Part shown: in pieces, positions 1-9,186 of the stretch
How positions within the stretch are numbered: position 1 is the first letter of the stretch
How the letters are laid out: every line of letters starts with the position of its first letter
Origin: an uncultured Paracoccaceae bacterium
Lineage (GTDB): Bacteria > Pseudomonadota > Alphaproteobacteria > Rhodobacterales > Rhodobacteraceae
Length of the DNA stretch: 64,000 nt
Assembly (NCBI GenBank): GCA_947498985.1
Contig: CANMMF010000006.1
Coordinates: forward strand, 248,001-312,000
Direction of reading: 5' to 3'
The notes under the pieces: model-generated
Database searches by the model: none
Told to the model about the DNA's origin: nothing
Seen by the model: only the letters and a program-made list of their open reading frames with translations
Translations under genes and position numbers: made by a program

Positions 1-1141
1 CCGCATCGCCGATGGAATAGACCGCGGTGACGCGCCCGTGCCGGATATGGCGCAGGATCGAGCTCACGGTGGTGGCGCGCGGGTTGATATAGGCGTCGAT
101 GCCCAGCGGCTCCATCAGCGGGACCAGCGTGGGGTCGTTGACAAGGCTGATTGCCATCGGGCAACCGGCCGCCTTGGCACGCACCGCGGCCAGCATGTTG
201 GTCTTGTCGTCATCGGTCACGCACAGCACCGCGTCGGCGCGCTCGATCCCGGCCTCGCTCAGCAGCCCCGCATCGAGCCCGTCGCCATGCAGAACGATGG
301 TGCGCTCAAGCTCTTCGGCGGCGTGTTCGGCGCAGGGGCGGTTGCGTTCGATCATCTTGGCGCGCACCCGCTCGGTGCGGGTCTCCAGCGAGCGCGCGAC
401 CGCCAGCCCGACATTGCCGCCGCCCACGATCACCACACGTTCCTGCTTTCGGAAGGTCTTGCCGAAGATCTCCAGCGTGCGGCGGATATCGTCCGCATGC
501 ACCATCACATAGCAGCTGTCGCCGACAAAAAGCTGGTCACCCGCTTCGGGTGCAAAGAGCGAGCCTTCGCGCCGCACCCCCACCACCACCGATCGCAGGG
601 TCGAGAAAAGATCGGTGAGCTGGCGCAGCGGCGTGTTGACCACCGGGCAATCGGCGTCGATGGAGAGACCCAGCAGCTGCGCGCGCCCGTCCAGAAACGT
701 CTCGGTGTCGAACGCGGCAGGTGCGGAGAGCCGCTGCAGCGCCGCCTCGGCCACTTCCTTTTCGGGGCTGATCACCACGTCGATGGGCATGTGATCGCGC
801 CGGTAGAGATCCGAATAGATCGCCGTCAGATAGCTTTGCGCCCGCAGGCGCGCGATCTTGCGCGGCACCGAAAAGACCGAATGCGCCACCTGGCAGGTGA
901 CCATGTTGACCTCGTCGGAATGGGTGGCGGCGATCACCATGTCGGCATCGCGCGCACCCGCCTTGTCGAGCACATCGGGGTAGGAGGCAAACCCCGCGAT
1001 GCCCTGCACATCCAGCGTGTCGGTCGCACGGCGCACGAGATCGGGATTGTTGTCCACCACGGTGACGTCGTTGCGCTCGCCCGAGAGGTGCCGGGCGATC
1101 TGCCAGCCCACCTGCCCTGCTCCGCAAATGATGACCTTCAT
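1..1141 (-). CDS. trkA: Trk system potassium uptake protein TrkA (3' end beyond window)
   Basis: Cytoplasmic NAD-binding regulatory subunit of the Trk potassium uptake system; it gates the membrane partner TrkH/TrkG. About 380 codons are visible of roughly 458 in the family, so the C-terminal part lies outside the window. Two Rossmann (RCK_N) domains can be seen: GAGQVG at residues 7-12 and VGGGNVGLAVA near residue 230, each leading to an acidic residue at the end of the second beta strand (VVDNNPD in the first). The start is the ATG at 1141-1139, followed directly by the first beta strand (MKVIICGAG). Upstream is a non-coding and decayed stretch, so this gene heads its own transcript or leads an operon that runs off the window. 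Confidence 0.95.
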   Translation of the reverse strand, partial: MKVIICGAGQVGWQIARHLSGERNDVTVVDNNPDLVRRATDTLDVQGIAGFASYPDVLDKAGARDADMVIAATHSDEVNMVTCQVAHSVFSVPRKIARLRAQSYLTAIYSDLYRRDHMPIDVVISPEKEVAEAALQRLSAPAAFDTETFLDGRAQLLGLSIDADCPVVNTPLRQLTDLFSTLRSVVVGVRREGSLFAPEAGDQLFVGDSCYVMVHADDIRRTLEIFGKTFRKQERVVIVGGGNVGLAVARSLETRTERVRAKMIERNRPCAEHAAEELERTIVLHGDGLDAGLLSEAGIERADAVLCVTDDDKTNMLAAVRAKAAGCPMAISLVNDPTLVPLMEPLGIDAYINPRATTVSSILRHIRHGRVTAVYSIGDA

Positions 1142-1570
1142 AAACCGTCCTTATCCCCGGTAACGGTCCGGAATGCATGGCACGGGCGCGGGGTGCGGTC
1201 AATGAAGGGGCGTCAGCGCGGCGGTCGCACAGGCGTCGTTATGGCATGTGCGCGGTGCGCTGTGCGACCTGCGGGCGTCGCGGGCGGTTTGTCGGCAGAG
1301 ATGGGGGGTCCGTTCCTCTTCGCTGGGCAGATCGCCAATACCGTATATTATGCAGGCTGCACATGCAGATCGGATGCACTCGGGAACCAGTCTGACGTTC
1401 TGCGAAAGCCCTGAATTTGCCTCTGCGCCAAAATCTGCCTGCGCGGGTCAGGATCAGGCCCGCCGTGGGATCGCCATTCGCCAGGACCGTGCCGATCGCC
1501 ATATGCGGCGCCTCACCTGCGACCCTGACCGGCGCAACGCCGGATGACCGACCTGGATCGGGGCCGACCA
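1142..1570. other. Gene-free stretch between trkA and a decayed segment
   Basis: No convincing gene. Short open frames occur on both strands (the longest is at 1239-1589, minus), but none shows a family motif I recognise and they overlap one another. The trkA promoter should lie in the first 100-200 bases. The far part probably continues the gene decay seen to the right. Confidence 0.5.
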
Positions 1571-2290
1571 TCACCGAGCGCCAAAACAACGCCTCAGCGC
1601 TTCGGCAACCTGCGCGACAGGGCCTCCGTCGGGTTCATCCGAGCGATAGTCGCATGTCCAGCCAAAGATGACCGGTCGCGGCGCAAGGGGTATCGCGCGG
1701 GTCCGCGTTGCCCCGACATTCGGCGCCACCGCCCGGTTGGCTAGACTGCCGGTGCCCTGATTGGCCGCGACACGGTCGATGACGGCCTCCGGGATCTCCA
1801 CCGCCGCCCTCCAGTTCGGGTACCGGCGTTCCGGGCGAAAGAGCCTCGCAAATTCCTGATCCGGCTCGGGCGTCTGTGTGTAGGTGATGAAATCTACCCC
1901 TCGATATCGCGCGCGAAGACGCTCTGCCGTTCGGCAAGCGGATGTTCGGGGGCGCAGATGAATACCAGAGGGTCCTGAAACAGATGCTCCGTCCGGATTG
2001 CCGGGTGTTTGTCCTCACCGGAGGTGATCGCAAGATCGACATGGCGGTCCCGAAGCGACGGGACCAACCCGCGCCGCGTATTGCACATGATCCGGATGTC
2101 GATGCGGTCGTTGTCCTCACGAAAAGCGCGCAGAAATGCCGGGACCCGGTGAAAGGCGCTGTCGTCTTCAATCGCGATGCGCACGACATGGTCGATGCCT
2201 GCATTCATCAAGGCTCGAACGCCAATGACGCGATGATCAAGTTCATATTGGCGCGCGACATCGCCCGCGGAGAGCCACAGTGCCGCAGGG
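1571..2290 (-). pseudogene. LysR-family regulator remnant without DNA-binding domain
   Basis: Two frames on the minus strand together resemble the effector-binding domain of a LysR transcriptional regulator. The first (about 2290-1894) contains VVRIAIEDD, a typical first beta strand of this domain, then LRDRHVDLAIT and PLVFICAPEHPLA. The second (about 1880-1571) carries the C-terminal half. At least one frameshift separates them, near 1880-1895. The N-terminal helix-turn-helix half is missing: the recognisable linker begins abruptly at about 2290, where sequence of an aminotransferase remnant on the other strand starts. It is therefore a broken gene, truncated and frameshifted, and unlikely to encode a functional regulator. 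Confidence 0.75.
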
Positions 2291-2858
2291 CCGCGGGATG
2301 GTCTCGGGCTGGCGCGGTGGTCACGGCAACACGGTTACGGCGGTGGCGCTGTCGGGACAGCCGCATATGCATGCGGGGCTCGGATTGCCCATGGGCGGTT
2401 TCCCCAAGCTCGGCGCACCGGGCCACCACCTGACCGCCGAGCCCGGAGAGACCGGGCCGGAGTTTTCGGCGCGTATGGCGGCGGAGTTCGAAAAGACAAT
2501 CCTCGACCCGGGTCCCGACACGATTGCGGCCTTCTTTGCCGACCCCATGCAGTCCGGCGGAGGCGCCATCCGGCCGCCCGAGGGCTATTGGCAGGCGATG
2601 TGCGCGGCATCGGCCTCTTTTGCGGCGTCCGGCTTGTGCAGGACAGGCGCTCGCGGGCGCGGCAGGACCCCCGCTGAGGGGCGGCGCAGTGGTACGGGAC
2701 CGCGCTCATGCGCGCGGGCTCTATCTGCGCCCGATCCCGCCGGACCGCTCAGCTTCATGCCGCCGCTGACCATCGCGGAGGACGAGATTGCCGAGGCGAC
2801 CGGCATGATGGTGGCTTTGTTCGACAATGTCCGGGACGCTGTGCGCGGGCGCGCCTAG
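2280..2858 (+). pseudogene. Class III (omega-type) aminotransferase remnant
   Basis: The open frame keeps pieces of a PLP-dependent class III aminotransferase of the omega-amino acid:pyruvate type: a GNTVTA segment near residue 16, a GAPGHHL segment, then FFADPMQSGGGAI followed by PPEGYW. After about residue 105 the similarity is lost and only a C-terminal tail (PPLTIAEDEI) returns. The PLP-lysine region and the substrate domain are deleted or out of frame. Normal family length is about 450 residues; 192 remain. The 5' end is missing too, because the frame starts inside the family at the junction with the LysR remnant. Its stop overlaps the 3' end of the opposite gene by 4 bases. Confidence 0.75.
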
Positions 2859-4117
2859 GTGACTTCATCCACGATGTCGCGCATCGCCGTCAGGAAGGAT
2901 CTGACCTCGTCCATGCTGTTGTAGTGGCACATGGACACCCGCACCGCCGCGGCCAGACCCAGCGGGTTCAGAATATTGCCCGAATAGTGATCGGCCTTGC
3001 GGATATGGGTCCGGATGCCGCGGTGCCGCAAAGCGGAGACCAGATCGGCGGCGTCCATCCTGTCGAGCGTGATCGACACCAGCCCTTCGCGCGCGGGATT
3101 GTCCGCGCCGCCGATGATCGACACGCCCGGCAGATCCGCCAGACCGGCAAGGTTGCCGGTCCCGTGGATCATCGCCTGGGTCAGCTTTGCCTCATGCGCG
3201 TGGATTGCCGCGCCCGCGGCCTCGATCCGGGCGCGCCGGTCGGTGGCCCCGCTCACCTGCCCGCCCAGCCAGTCGAAATAACCCACCACATCGGTCATGG
3301 TCGCGTAGGCGCCGGTGTCGCGGGTGCCCAGTTCCCAGTTGCCTTCCGGCCCGCCCAACAGCGCGTCATGTTCGAGCGCATTGAGTCGCGGCGAGGTCCA
3401 GGCCACGCCGTAGCCATGGCGCGAAAACACCTTGTAGGGCGAAATCACGTAGCCATCGATGTCGTAGCCCTTGATGTCGATGAGCCCGTGGCTGGCATGC
3501 TGGATCCCGTCCACGATGATCAGCGCGTCCGGCGCCACGGCTCTGATCGCCCCGGCGATGGCGGCCACATCCACCCCCATTCCGGTCACCGGAGAGGTAT
3601 GCAGGATCGTGGCGACCCGGATATCGGGCCGCAGATGCGGCAGGTAATCTCCGGCGGTGACGCAGCCGGTCTCATCGTTGTGCGGCACCTGCAGATAGGG
3701 TTTTCGCGCGATCCTGGCCCAGCGCGCACAGGCGCTGCGGGTTGCCGGATGCTCCAGCGTCGAGCCGAGCACGACACCCCCCTCTTCCGCCCCCAGACAG
3801 GCATTCATGATGAGACGGAAGAGCAGCTCCGTCCCGCTTTCGCCGACAAAGATGTCCCCCTCGGGCGCGTTGAAGAACGTGCGCATGTCGTCTTTGGCGT
3901 CTGCGATCACGCGCACCAGATCATGCGCCATTTCGTTGTCGCGGCCCTGATTGTCGGGAATGGCGGCATAGTGCTGCGTCGTCTCGACAACGGCATTCAG
4001 CGTCAGCGCGCCACCGGCATTCTCGAAGAAGATCCGCGGCCCGGCCTCTGGGCATCGGTCCACATGGGCAAATCGCGCGCGGATGTCGGACATCAATTGG
4101 TCGTTTTCGGTGATCAT
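2855..4117 (-). CDS. Class V aminotransferase-family PLP-dependent enzyme
   Basis: 420 residues, complete, fold type I PLP enzyme of the class V aminotransferase/cysteine desulfurase-like group. The PLP-binding aspartate is in VDGIQHASHG (D203) and the Schiff-base lysine is K229 in SPYKVFS. The N-terminal part has the FFENAGG motif usual for this group (residues 30-36). The substrate is not evident; cysteine desulfurase, selenocysteine lyase and amino-acid lyase activities are all possible. There is no neighbouring Suf/Isc gene, which argues against a housekeeping Fe-S role. It is the only intact gene inside a decayed catabolic segment, so its pathway partners may be lost. Confidence 0.85.
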   Translation of the reverse strand: MITENDQLMSDIRARFAHVDRCPEAGPRIFFENAGGALTLNAVVETTQHYAAIPDNQGRDNEMAHDLVRVIADAKDDMRTFFNAPEGDIFVGESGTELLFRLIMNACLGAEEGGVVLGSTLEHPATRSACARWARIARKPYLQVPHNDETGCVTAGDYLPHLRPDIRVATILHTSPVTGMGVDVAAIAGAIRAVAPDALIIVDGIQHASHGLIDIKGYDIDGYVISPYKVFSRHGYGVAWTSPRLNALEHDALLGGPEGNWELGTRDTGAYATMTDVVGYFDWLGGQVSGATDRRARIEAAGAAIHAHEAKLTQAMIHGTGNLAGLADLPGVSIIGGADNPAREGLVSITLDRMDAADLVSALRHRGIRTHIRKADHYSGNILNPLGLAAAVRVSMCHYNSMDEVRSFLTAMRDIVDEVT

Positions 4118-4154
4118 CGGAAGCCTCGGGGGGTCTTGAGTGGATGCTGCCCTT

Positions 4155-4500
4155 TCAGGTCAGCGCTTTGCGAATGATGGCCTCGGCCATCTCGGCCACG
4201 GCGATGTGGGTGCTGTCGCGGATACCGACGACATGGCCATCTATGATGCCGTCGGCGGAATAGATCAAACCGCTGGCGGTCATGACCTCGAGACGCCGCG
4301 CCTCTGCCGCCGGTTTGTGGATCAGCCGCGCGGCACCCATGCGCAGCGCCATCGAGATCTTCATCGCGTCCGGTTGCAGCGGTGAGTTCCGGGGGATGAT
4401 CGCGCCAACCACACCCGGCGGTTCGCGCATTGCATCGAAAAAGAGGTTGGGGCCCGGTGGCGGTGTCACGCTTTCCTGTTCCTCCGCGACGCCACCGTAA
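4155..4500 (-). pseudogene. Aldehyde dehydrogenase remnant
   Basis: The minus strand retains the N-terminal third of an NAD-dependent aldehyde dehydrogenase: a tyrosine/glycine helix (LKHYGGVAEE), a proline-rich turn, then REPPGVVGAIIPRNSP, which matches the conserved REPxGVVGxIxPWN motif with the tryptophan replaced by arginine, and a shortened KPA block. After this the sequence changes to an unrelated stretch ending in a stop at 4155. The NAD-binding GSTxxG loop, the catalytic cysteine and the C-terminal half are absent. Together with the adjacent mmsB-like remnant it suggests a lost valine/methylmalonate-semialdehyde type module. Confidence 0.65.
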
Positions 4501-4504
4501 TGTT

Positions 4505-5060
4505 TCAAAACGCCCGCGCACCCGCCGCCTCGCCGCGCGACCGGGTGCGGATCACAGGCCAAGAGCCCGGCGGATAACTCCGGCGCGAACGCGTTCGAGG
4601 GCCGGGCCTCCGGCGCGACACCGGGGACCGGACAGCGATTCTGCAGGGTCCGGCGCAGAGCGCGTAGAACTTGCCGAGGTCCAGTTCCGGCGTATCGGCG
4701 GGGGCGAACCCCGCCACCACCGCCCCGCCACCACCGCCATGGCCGTGACACCACATGCCTTGTCGAGGCAGGCCTTGGCCGACTGCCCGGTCCCCCCGGC
4801 ACCGAAACGGTCGGTCTTGCCTCCCGTCGCGTCGAGCAGCGGGCGCGCGCCACCGCGTCCTCGGCTCCGCCCACCATGAAGCTGAGACTGCCGCTTCCGG
4901 CACCGGCAGGCCCGCCGGAGACCGGCACATCCACCATCGCGTGACCCGATGCCGCCGACGCCGCCAGTTCGCGCGTTGTGCCCACGTCGATGGTCGAGCA
5001 ATCGATCAGCCGCGTGTCGCGCGCGGCGCCGGGTCCGAAACGTCATGCCCCGCCGCTTCC
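4505..5060 (-). pseudogene. 3-hydroxyisobutyrate dehydrogenase (mmsB-like) remnant
   Basis: Read across minus-strand frames, this shows the beta-hydroxyacid dehydrogenase signature LIDCSTIDVGTTREL (about 5005-4960), then VDVPVSGGPAGAGSGSLSFM, which is the substrate-binding loop of the family. A damaged version of the GxxxAKxxxN region follows, ending with the NRCPVPGVAP segment seen near the C-terminus of 3-hydroxyisobutyrate dehydrogenases. Several frameshifts are needed to join the pieces and the N-terminal nucleotide-binding domain cannot be found. The family normally has about 290-300 residues and is used in valine degradation. Confidence 0.7.
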
Positions 5061-5435
5061 CGGACAAGCTCGTTGCCCGGATCGGTGCGGTCGGAGGCGG
5101 TGAAGGACAAGGGTCGCAAGGGCACAGCGGCAGGCCGTGGCAACGCTTATCGCTCTACGACACGCTTTTGGGCCAAGGCGCGGTCATGGGTCAGTTCGCG
5201 GGATGGGAACGCGCCTTGAGATCCAGAGACCTTCGCGGCCGGGAAGACGACCGTCCGCGGCAGGGACAACACAGTCAGCACCGCATCCTGCGAGTGGACC
5301 CGGACTATCAGGGCCTGTCACACGCAGCCCCTTCGGATCGGCCCCCCCGCAAGTGATTTGCCACGGCGCTGAGAGACAAGGTCGACCTTCTGATCCGGCG
5401 CACCCGACGCGGTCATCACCCGAACCGGCAGAGGA
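5061..5435. other. Gene-free, probably decayed stretch
   Basis: About 370 bases between the mmsB-like remnant and the Mth938-like gene. Short open frames exist on both strands, but I recognise no family in them. Coding-like composition without a usable frame suggests it is the eroded 5' end of the same lost cluster. Confidence 0.45.
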
Positions 5436-5789
5436 TCATACCGGCAGCACGGCCAGCGCCACGCGGCGGCCTTCGCTCAGCAAGACGTTGTAGGTCCGGC
5501 AGGCGGCGGGGGAGTTCATCACCTCGACGCCGAGCCCCGCCTCTTCCAGCGTGGCGCGCAGGTCGGCCGGCAAATGGGCGATCTCGGCGCCCATACCCAC
5601 AAACAGCACATCGACCTCTCCGGCCAGCGCCAGAAGTGCGGCGGCATCGTCCAGCCCGTCCCACGCAAGCGGCCCCGCGCCCGCCATCAGCATCGCCCCG
5701 TCATGGCGCACGCCGCCCGCCCGGAAAAACCCCGGACCGTAGCCATCGACCGGCACCGCGTCGGAAAACTGAACTTCGTTGATCCGCAT
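5436..5789 (-). CDS. Mth938-like (DUF498, NDUFAF3-type) protein
   Basis: 117 residues, full length for the Mth938-like fold. Seen: an N-terminal INEVQFSDAVPVDGYGPGFF strand region, a VLFVGMGAE segment and a C-terminal NSPAACRTYNVLLSEGR block, which is the most conserved part of the family. The mitochondrial relative NDUFAF3 is a complex I assembly factor, and alphaproteobacterial homologues often sit beside secDF, as here. It starts 9 bases after the end of the TauE-like gene, so it is the last gene of the sec operon. Biochemical activity is unknown; a role in respiratory-complex or membrane-protein assembly is an inference from homology and position. Confidence 0.85.
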   Translation of the reverse strand: MRINEVQFSDAVPVDGYGPGFFRAGGVRHDGAMLMAGAGPLAWDGLDDAAALLALAGEVDVLFVGMGAEIAHLPADLRATLEEAGLGVEVMNSPAACRTYNVLLSEGRRVALAVLPV

Positions 5790-5798
5790 ATCCGCTTT

Positions 5799-6551
5799 TT
5801 ACCCCCAGATCGGCAGGCCCGACAGGGCCGAGATCACCACAACGAGATAGGCCACCGCCCGATAGACGCGCTCGTGCCCGGGCCGGAAGATAGCCGCTCC
5901 GGCGAGATTTCCCAAGACAGTCGGCAGCGCCAGCGCCAGCCCGATCATCACCGGCGCGATCAGCAACTCGCCGCGCAGCCAGAACATCGCAATCAGCACG
6001 ATGTCGACGAGAAACAGAAACAGCATCGTGTTGGCGCGGATCGCCGCCGCAGGCAAGGGGCTGGCCATGTAGAACAGGATCACCGGCGGCCCCGCCACAC
6101 CCGCAGCGCCGCCCAGAAACCCCGACACGCCGCCGATGCCGTAGATCATCGGCGGGCGCAGCGTGCCGCGATAACGCAGCCCGAGCACGAGGCAGGCCAC
6201 CAGCACCAGCGCGACCACCCCCACAGCCGTGCGGAAAACCTCCGGCTGCATCTGCGCCAGCAGCATCAGCCCCACTGGCAACAGCAGCAGCGTGCCCGCC
6301 AGAAGCCGCATCACATCCGCCGGGTGCCCGTCCCGCAGCGCCCGCGGCAGGTTCGGCATCGGACCAAAGAGGTCCATCACCACAAGGATCACAATCGCCT
6401 CGACCGGAGAGACATGCTGCCCGGCCACTGGCAGAAAGATCATCGCCGTGCCAAAGCCCGAAAACCCGCGCACAAGCCCCGCGAGCAGCGCCGCCAGTGC
6501 CATCCAGCCCAGCCCCGGCAGTGCCAGGGCCGCGGCCAGGGCTTCAGGCAT
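5799..6551 (-). CDS. TauE/SafE (sulfite exporter) family membrane protein
   Basis: 250 residues, almost entirely hydrophobic, consistent with about eight membrane helices and the usual length of TauE/SafE anion transporters. The N-terminal helix pair with GLVRGFSGFGTAM and the later GGVSGFLGGAAGVAGPP block are the two repeated signature segments of the family. The transported anion (sulfite, sulfonate or another organosulfur compound) cannot be told from sequence. Its start codon overlaps the secF stop by 8 bases, so it is translated from the sec operon transcript. No sulfur-metabolism gene is nearby, so the operon placement probably reflects lineage-specific gene order. Confidence 0.85.
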   Translation of the reverse strand: MPEALAAALALPGLGWMALAALLAGLVRGFSGFGTAMIFLPVAGQHVSPVEAIVILVVMDLFGPMPNLPRALRDGHPADVMRLLAGTLLLLPVGLMLLAQMQPEVFRTAVGVVALVLVACLVLGLRYRGTLRPPMIYGIGGVSGFLGGAAGVAGPPVILFYMASPLPAAAIRANTMLFLFLVDIVLIAMFWLRGELLIAPVMIGLALALPTVLGNLAGAAIFRPGHERVYRAVAYLVVVISALSGLPIWG

Positions 6552-7518
6552 CCACGTTCCCGAACTGGTTGCCGGTGGTGTCGCTGGGCTTGGACCAGTC
6601 GCGTTTCACACCAAGCCAGAGCAGGATCGCCGAGGCCACGAAGATCGACGAATAGGTGCCCACGATCACACCCCAGATCATCGCAAAGACAAAGCCGCGG
6701 ATCACGTCTCCGCCCAGCACAAAGAGCGCGATCAGCGCCAGCAACGTGGTGGCCGAGGTCATGAAGGTCCGGCTCAGCGTCTCGTTGATCGAGATGTTGA
6801 GCACTTCCTTGAGGTCCTTGGACTTGTATTTGATCAGGTTCTCGCGCACCCGGTCGAAGACCACCACCGTATCGTTCAGCGAATAGCCCACGATGGTCAG
6901 AAGCGCGGCGATGATCGCCAGATCGAACTTGATCTGCAGTTCCGAAAAGATGCCGATGGTCAGGATTACGTCATGCACAAGCGCCGCCACCGCGCCCACC
7001 GCAAACTGCCACTCAAAGCGCAGCCAGATGTAGAACAGCACCGCTCCGATGGCGAGCACCACCGCGATCACCGCGGTCTGGATCAACTCTCCCGAGACTT
7101 TGGGGCCAACCGATTCCACCGACGCGAAAGGCAGCTGCAAGCCCGGATCGACCGCCGAGAGCGCCACGCCCACATCCTCGATCACCGAGGCGGCCACCGA
7201 TTCAGCGCCTTCCTGCGCCTGGATCCGGATCATAGCCACGTTCTGGTCGGGTCCGAAGGTCGGGTCGAACACTTCCGAGATCGAGATATCGCCAAGCTCC
7301 AGCGCCGCCAGCGCGTCTCGATAGGCGCCCACATCCACCGGCTGCGTGCTGTCGGTGCGGATCGTCGTGCCGCCGCGAAAGTCGATGCCGTAATTCAGCC
7401 CCTGCAGGACGAAGCTGCCGAAGGCCACAACCATCAGGAAGGCCGAAATCCCGAGCCAGACCTTCCAGCGCGAGAAGAAATCGAAGGACGTGTTCTGACG
7501 GACCAGTCTCAGGCGCAT
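6544..7518 (-). CDS. secF: Protein translocase subunit SecF
   Basis: 324 residues. Together with SecD and YajC it forms the SecDF complex of the inner membrane, which uses the proton gradient to pull secreted proteins through SecYEG. Six membrane helices are expected. The N-terminal helix is followed by LNYGIDFRGGT, the conserved SecF entry motif of the first periplasmic domain. Later GYSLNDTVVVFDRVREN is the classic transmembrane-4/5 signature. The ATG at 7518 (MRLRLVRQ) is chosen over an in-frame start 14 codons upstream that would lie inside secD; it leaves a 2-base gap from the secD stop. Confidence 0.95.
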   Translation of the reverse strand: MRLRLVRQNTSFDFFSRWKVWLGISAFLMVVAFGSFVLQGLNYGIDFRGGTTIRTDSTQPVDVGAYRDALAALELGDISISEVFDPTFGPDQNVAMIRIQAQEGAESVAASVIEDVGVALSAVDPGLQLPFASVESVGPKVSGELIQTAVIAVVLAIGAVLFYIWLRFEWQFAVGAVAALVHDVILTIGIFSELQIKFDLAIIAALLTIVGYSLNDTVVVFDRVRENLIKYKSKDLKEVLNISINETLSRTFMTSATTLLALIALFVLGGDVIRGFVFAMIWGVIVGTYSSIFVASAILLWLGVKRDWSKPSDTTGNQFGNVDA

Positions 7519-7520
7519 CT

Positions 7521-9182
7521 CTAGACCTCGATCTGCTTGGGGCGGCGGCGCTCGAACCACATGACGATGAGTAGCCGCGTGACGAAGATTGCCGTGAAGA
7601 CCGACGTCAGGATCCCGAGGCCCAGCGTGATCGCAAAGCCGCGCACCGGGCCGGAGCCCATGACGTAGAGGATCACCGCCGTGATGAAGGTCGTGATATT
7701 GGCGTCGACAATGGCGCTCAATGCCTTTTCATAGCCAAGCTCGATGGCGCGCGCGGGGCCCTTGGCGGTCTTGAGCTCTTCGCGGATGCGCTCGAAGACC
7801 AGCACATTGGCATCGACCGCCATGCCCACGGTCAGCACGATCCCGGCGATGCCCGGCAAGGTCAGCGTGGCGCCCACCAGAGAGAGCAGCCCGAAGATCA
7901 GTGCGATGTTCACGATCAGCGCGACATTGGCGAAAAGCCCGAAGAGCCCGTAGCTCAGCCCCATGAAGATGAGCACCGCGGCAAAGGCCACCATGGTGGC
8001 GATCTTGCCCGCATCGATGCTGTCCTGCCCCAGTTCCGGGCCAATCGTGCGTTCCTCGAGGAACTCGAGCCCGGCGGGCAGCGCACCGGCGCGCAGCAGC
8101 ACCGCAAGATTGGTCGATTCCTCGACCGAAAAATTGCCGGTGATGATGCCCGAGCCGCCGGGAATGTGGCTCTGGATCACCGGGGCGGAGATCACCTCGG
8201 CGTCGAGAACGATGGCAAAGGGATTGCCGATATTCTCGGCGGTATAGTCGCCGAACTTGCGCGCGCCGGACGGGTTGAAGCGGAAATTCACCGCCGGGCG
8301 GCCATTCTGGTCAAAGGCGGGCTGCGCATCGACCAGCTCTTCGCCGGTGACCACCGGGGCCTGCTCGAGGATGTAGAAGACGCCCTCTTCGTCGAGCGAG
8401 GGCAACACCTCGTTGCCGACGCCGGGCACGTCGTTCTGGTCGCCGGTGCGGCCCACGACAGGCTGGAAGGTCAGCTGTGCGGTGGTGCCGATGATCGCCT
8501 TGAGCTCGGCGGCAGAGCCGATGCCCGGCACCTGGATCAGGATCCGGTCGGTGCCCTGGCGCTGGATCGTCGGCTCGCGCGTGCCGACCTCGTCGATCCG
8601 GCGGCGGATGATCTCGAGGCTCTGCTGCATGGTGCGCTCGTCGGTGGCGCGTTGCTCGGCCTCCGACAGGCGCACGATGATCTCGGCATCCTCGGCGCTC
8701 ACCACGATATCCGTGGCCCCGGCCCCGGTCAGCGACACCACCGGCTGCGCCAGCCCGCGCACCAGCTCCATCGCGCGGGAGATGCCCGCAGGCTCCGAGA
8801 TCCGCACCCTGAGCTCGCCCGGCTCCGACGGCTGCAGGCGGATCGTGCCCACGGTGGCGCGTTCGGGACGCAGCACATCGCGCACATCAGGCCAGAGCGC
8901 CTCCATCCGCGAGGCATAGACATCCGCCGTCTTCACTTCGGCCAGCAGATGCGCGCCGCCGCGCAGATCGAGGCCCAGATTGACCAGCCCCGAAGGCAGA
9001 AAGTCGGGCCAGACCCCGGCCATGGCGCGGTTTTCAGAGGTATCCGCCCCCAGCTCAATCGCGTTCATCGCGTCGTTATGTTGCTCGACACGGGTGTAGA
9101 ACGCGTTCGGCATCGCAAGCGACAGACCGACCACAACGGTCAGCCAGATCGTGATCCGCTTCCAGAGATCGATCTGCAGCAT
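7521..9182 (-). CDS. secD: Protein translocase subunit SecD
   Basis: 553 residues, normal alphaproteobacterial length. An N-terminal membrane helix is followed by the GLDLRGGAHLL motif, the large periplasmic P1 domain, and a C-terminal block of helices with GMAVDANVLVFERIREE, the proton-translocation signature containing the essential aspartate. It partners SecF in the inner membrane and promotes late steps of Sec-dependent export. It begins 4 bases after the yajC stop and ends 2 bases before secF, so the three genes are cotranscribed. Confidence 0.96.
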   Translation of the reverse strand: MLQIDLWKRITIWLTVVVGLSLAMPNAFYTRVEQHNDAMNAIELGADTSENRAMAGVWPDFLPSGLVNLGLDLRGGAHLLAEVKTADVYASRMEALWPDVRDVLRPERATVGTIRLQPSEPGELRVRISEPAGISRAMELVRGLAQPVVSLTGAGATDIVVSAEDAEIIVRLSEAEQRATDERTMQQSLEIIRRRIDEVGTREPTIQRQGTDRILIQVPGIGSAAELKAIIGTTAQLTFQPVVGRTGDQNDVPGVGNEVLPSLDEEGVFYILEQAPVVTGEELVDAQPAFDQNGRPAVNFRFNPSGARKFGDYTAENIGNPFAIVLDAEVISAPVIQSHIPGGSGIITGNFSVEESTNLAVLLRAGALPAGLEFLEERTIGPELGQDSIDAGKIATMVAFAAVLIFMGLSYGLFGLFANVALIVNIALIFGLLSLVGATLTLPGIAGIVLTVGMAVDANVLVFERIREELKTAKGPARAIELGYEKALSAIVDANITTFITAVILYVMGSGPVRGFAITLGLGILTSVFTAIFVTRLLIVMWFERRRPKQIEV

Positions 9183-9186
9183 GCGC

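Noticed and set aside
1239-1589. Possible 116-residue minus-strand protein
   Set aside because: No family motif, overlaps the LysR remnant's end and lies in decayed sequence.
2708-4177. Plus-strand open frame of 489 codons opposite the class V aminotransferase-like gene
   Set aside because: No motif; the minus strand has the PLP lysine and aspartate motifs in order.
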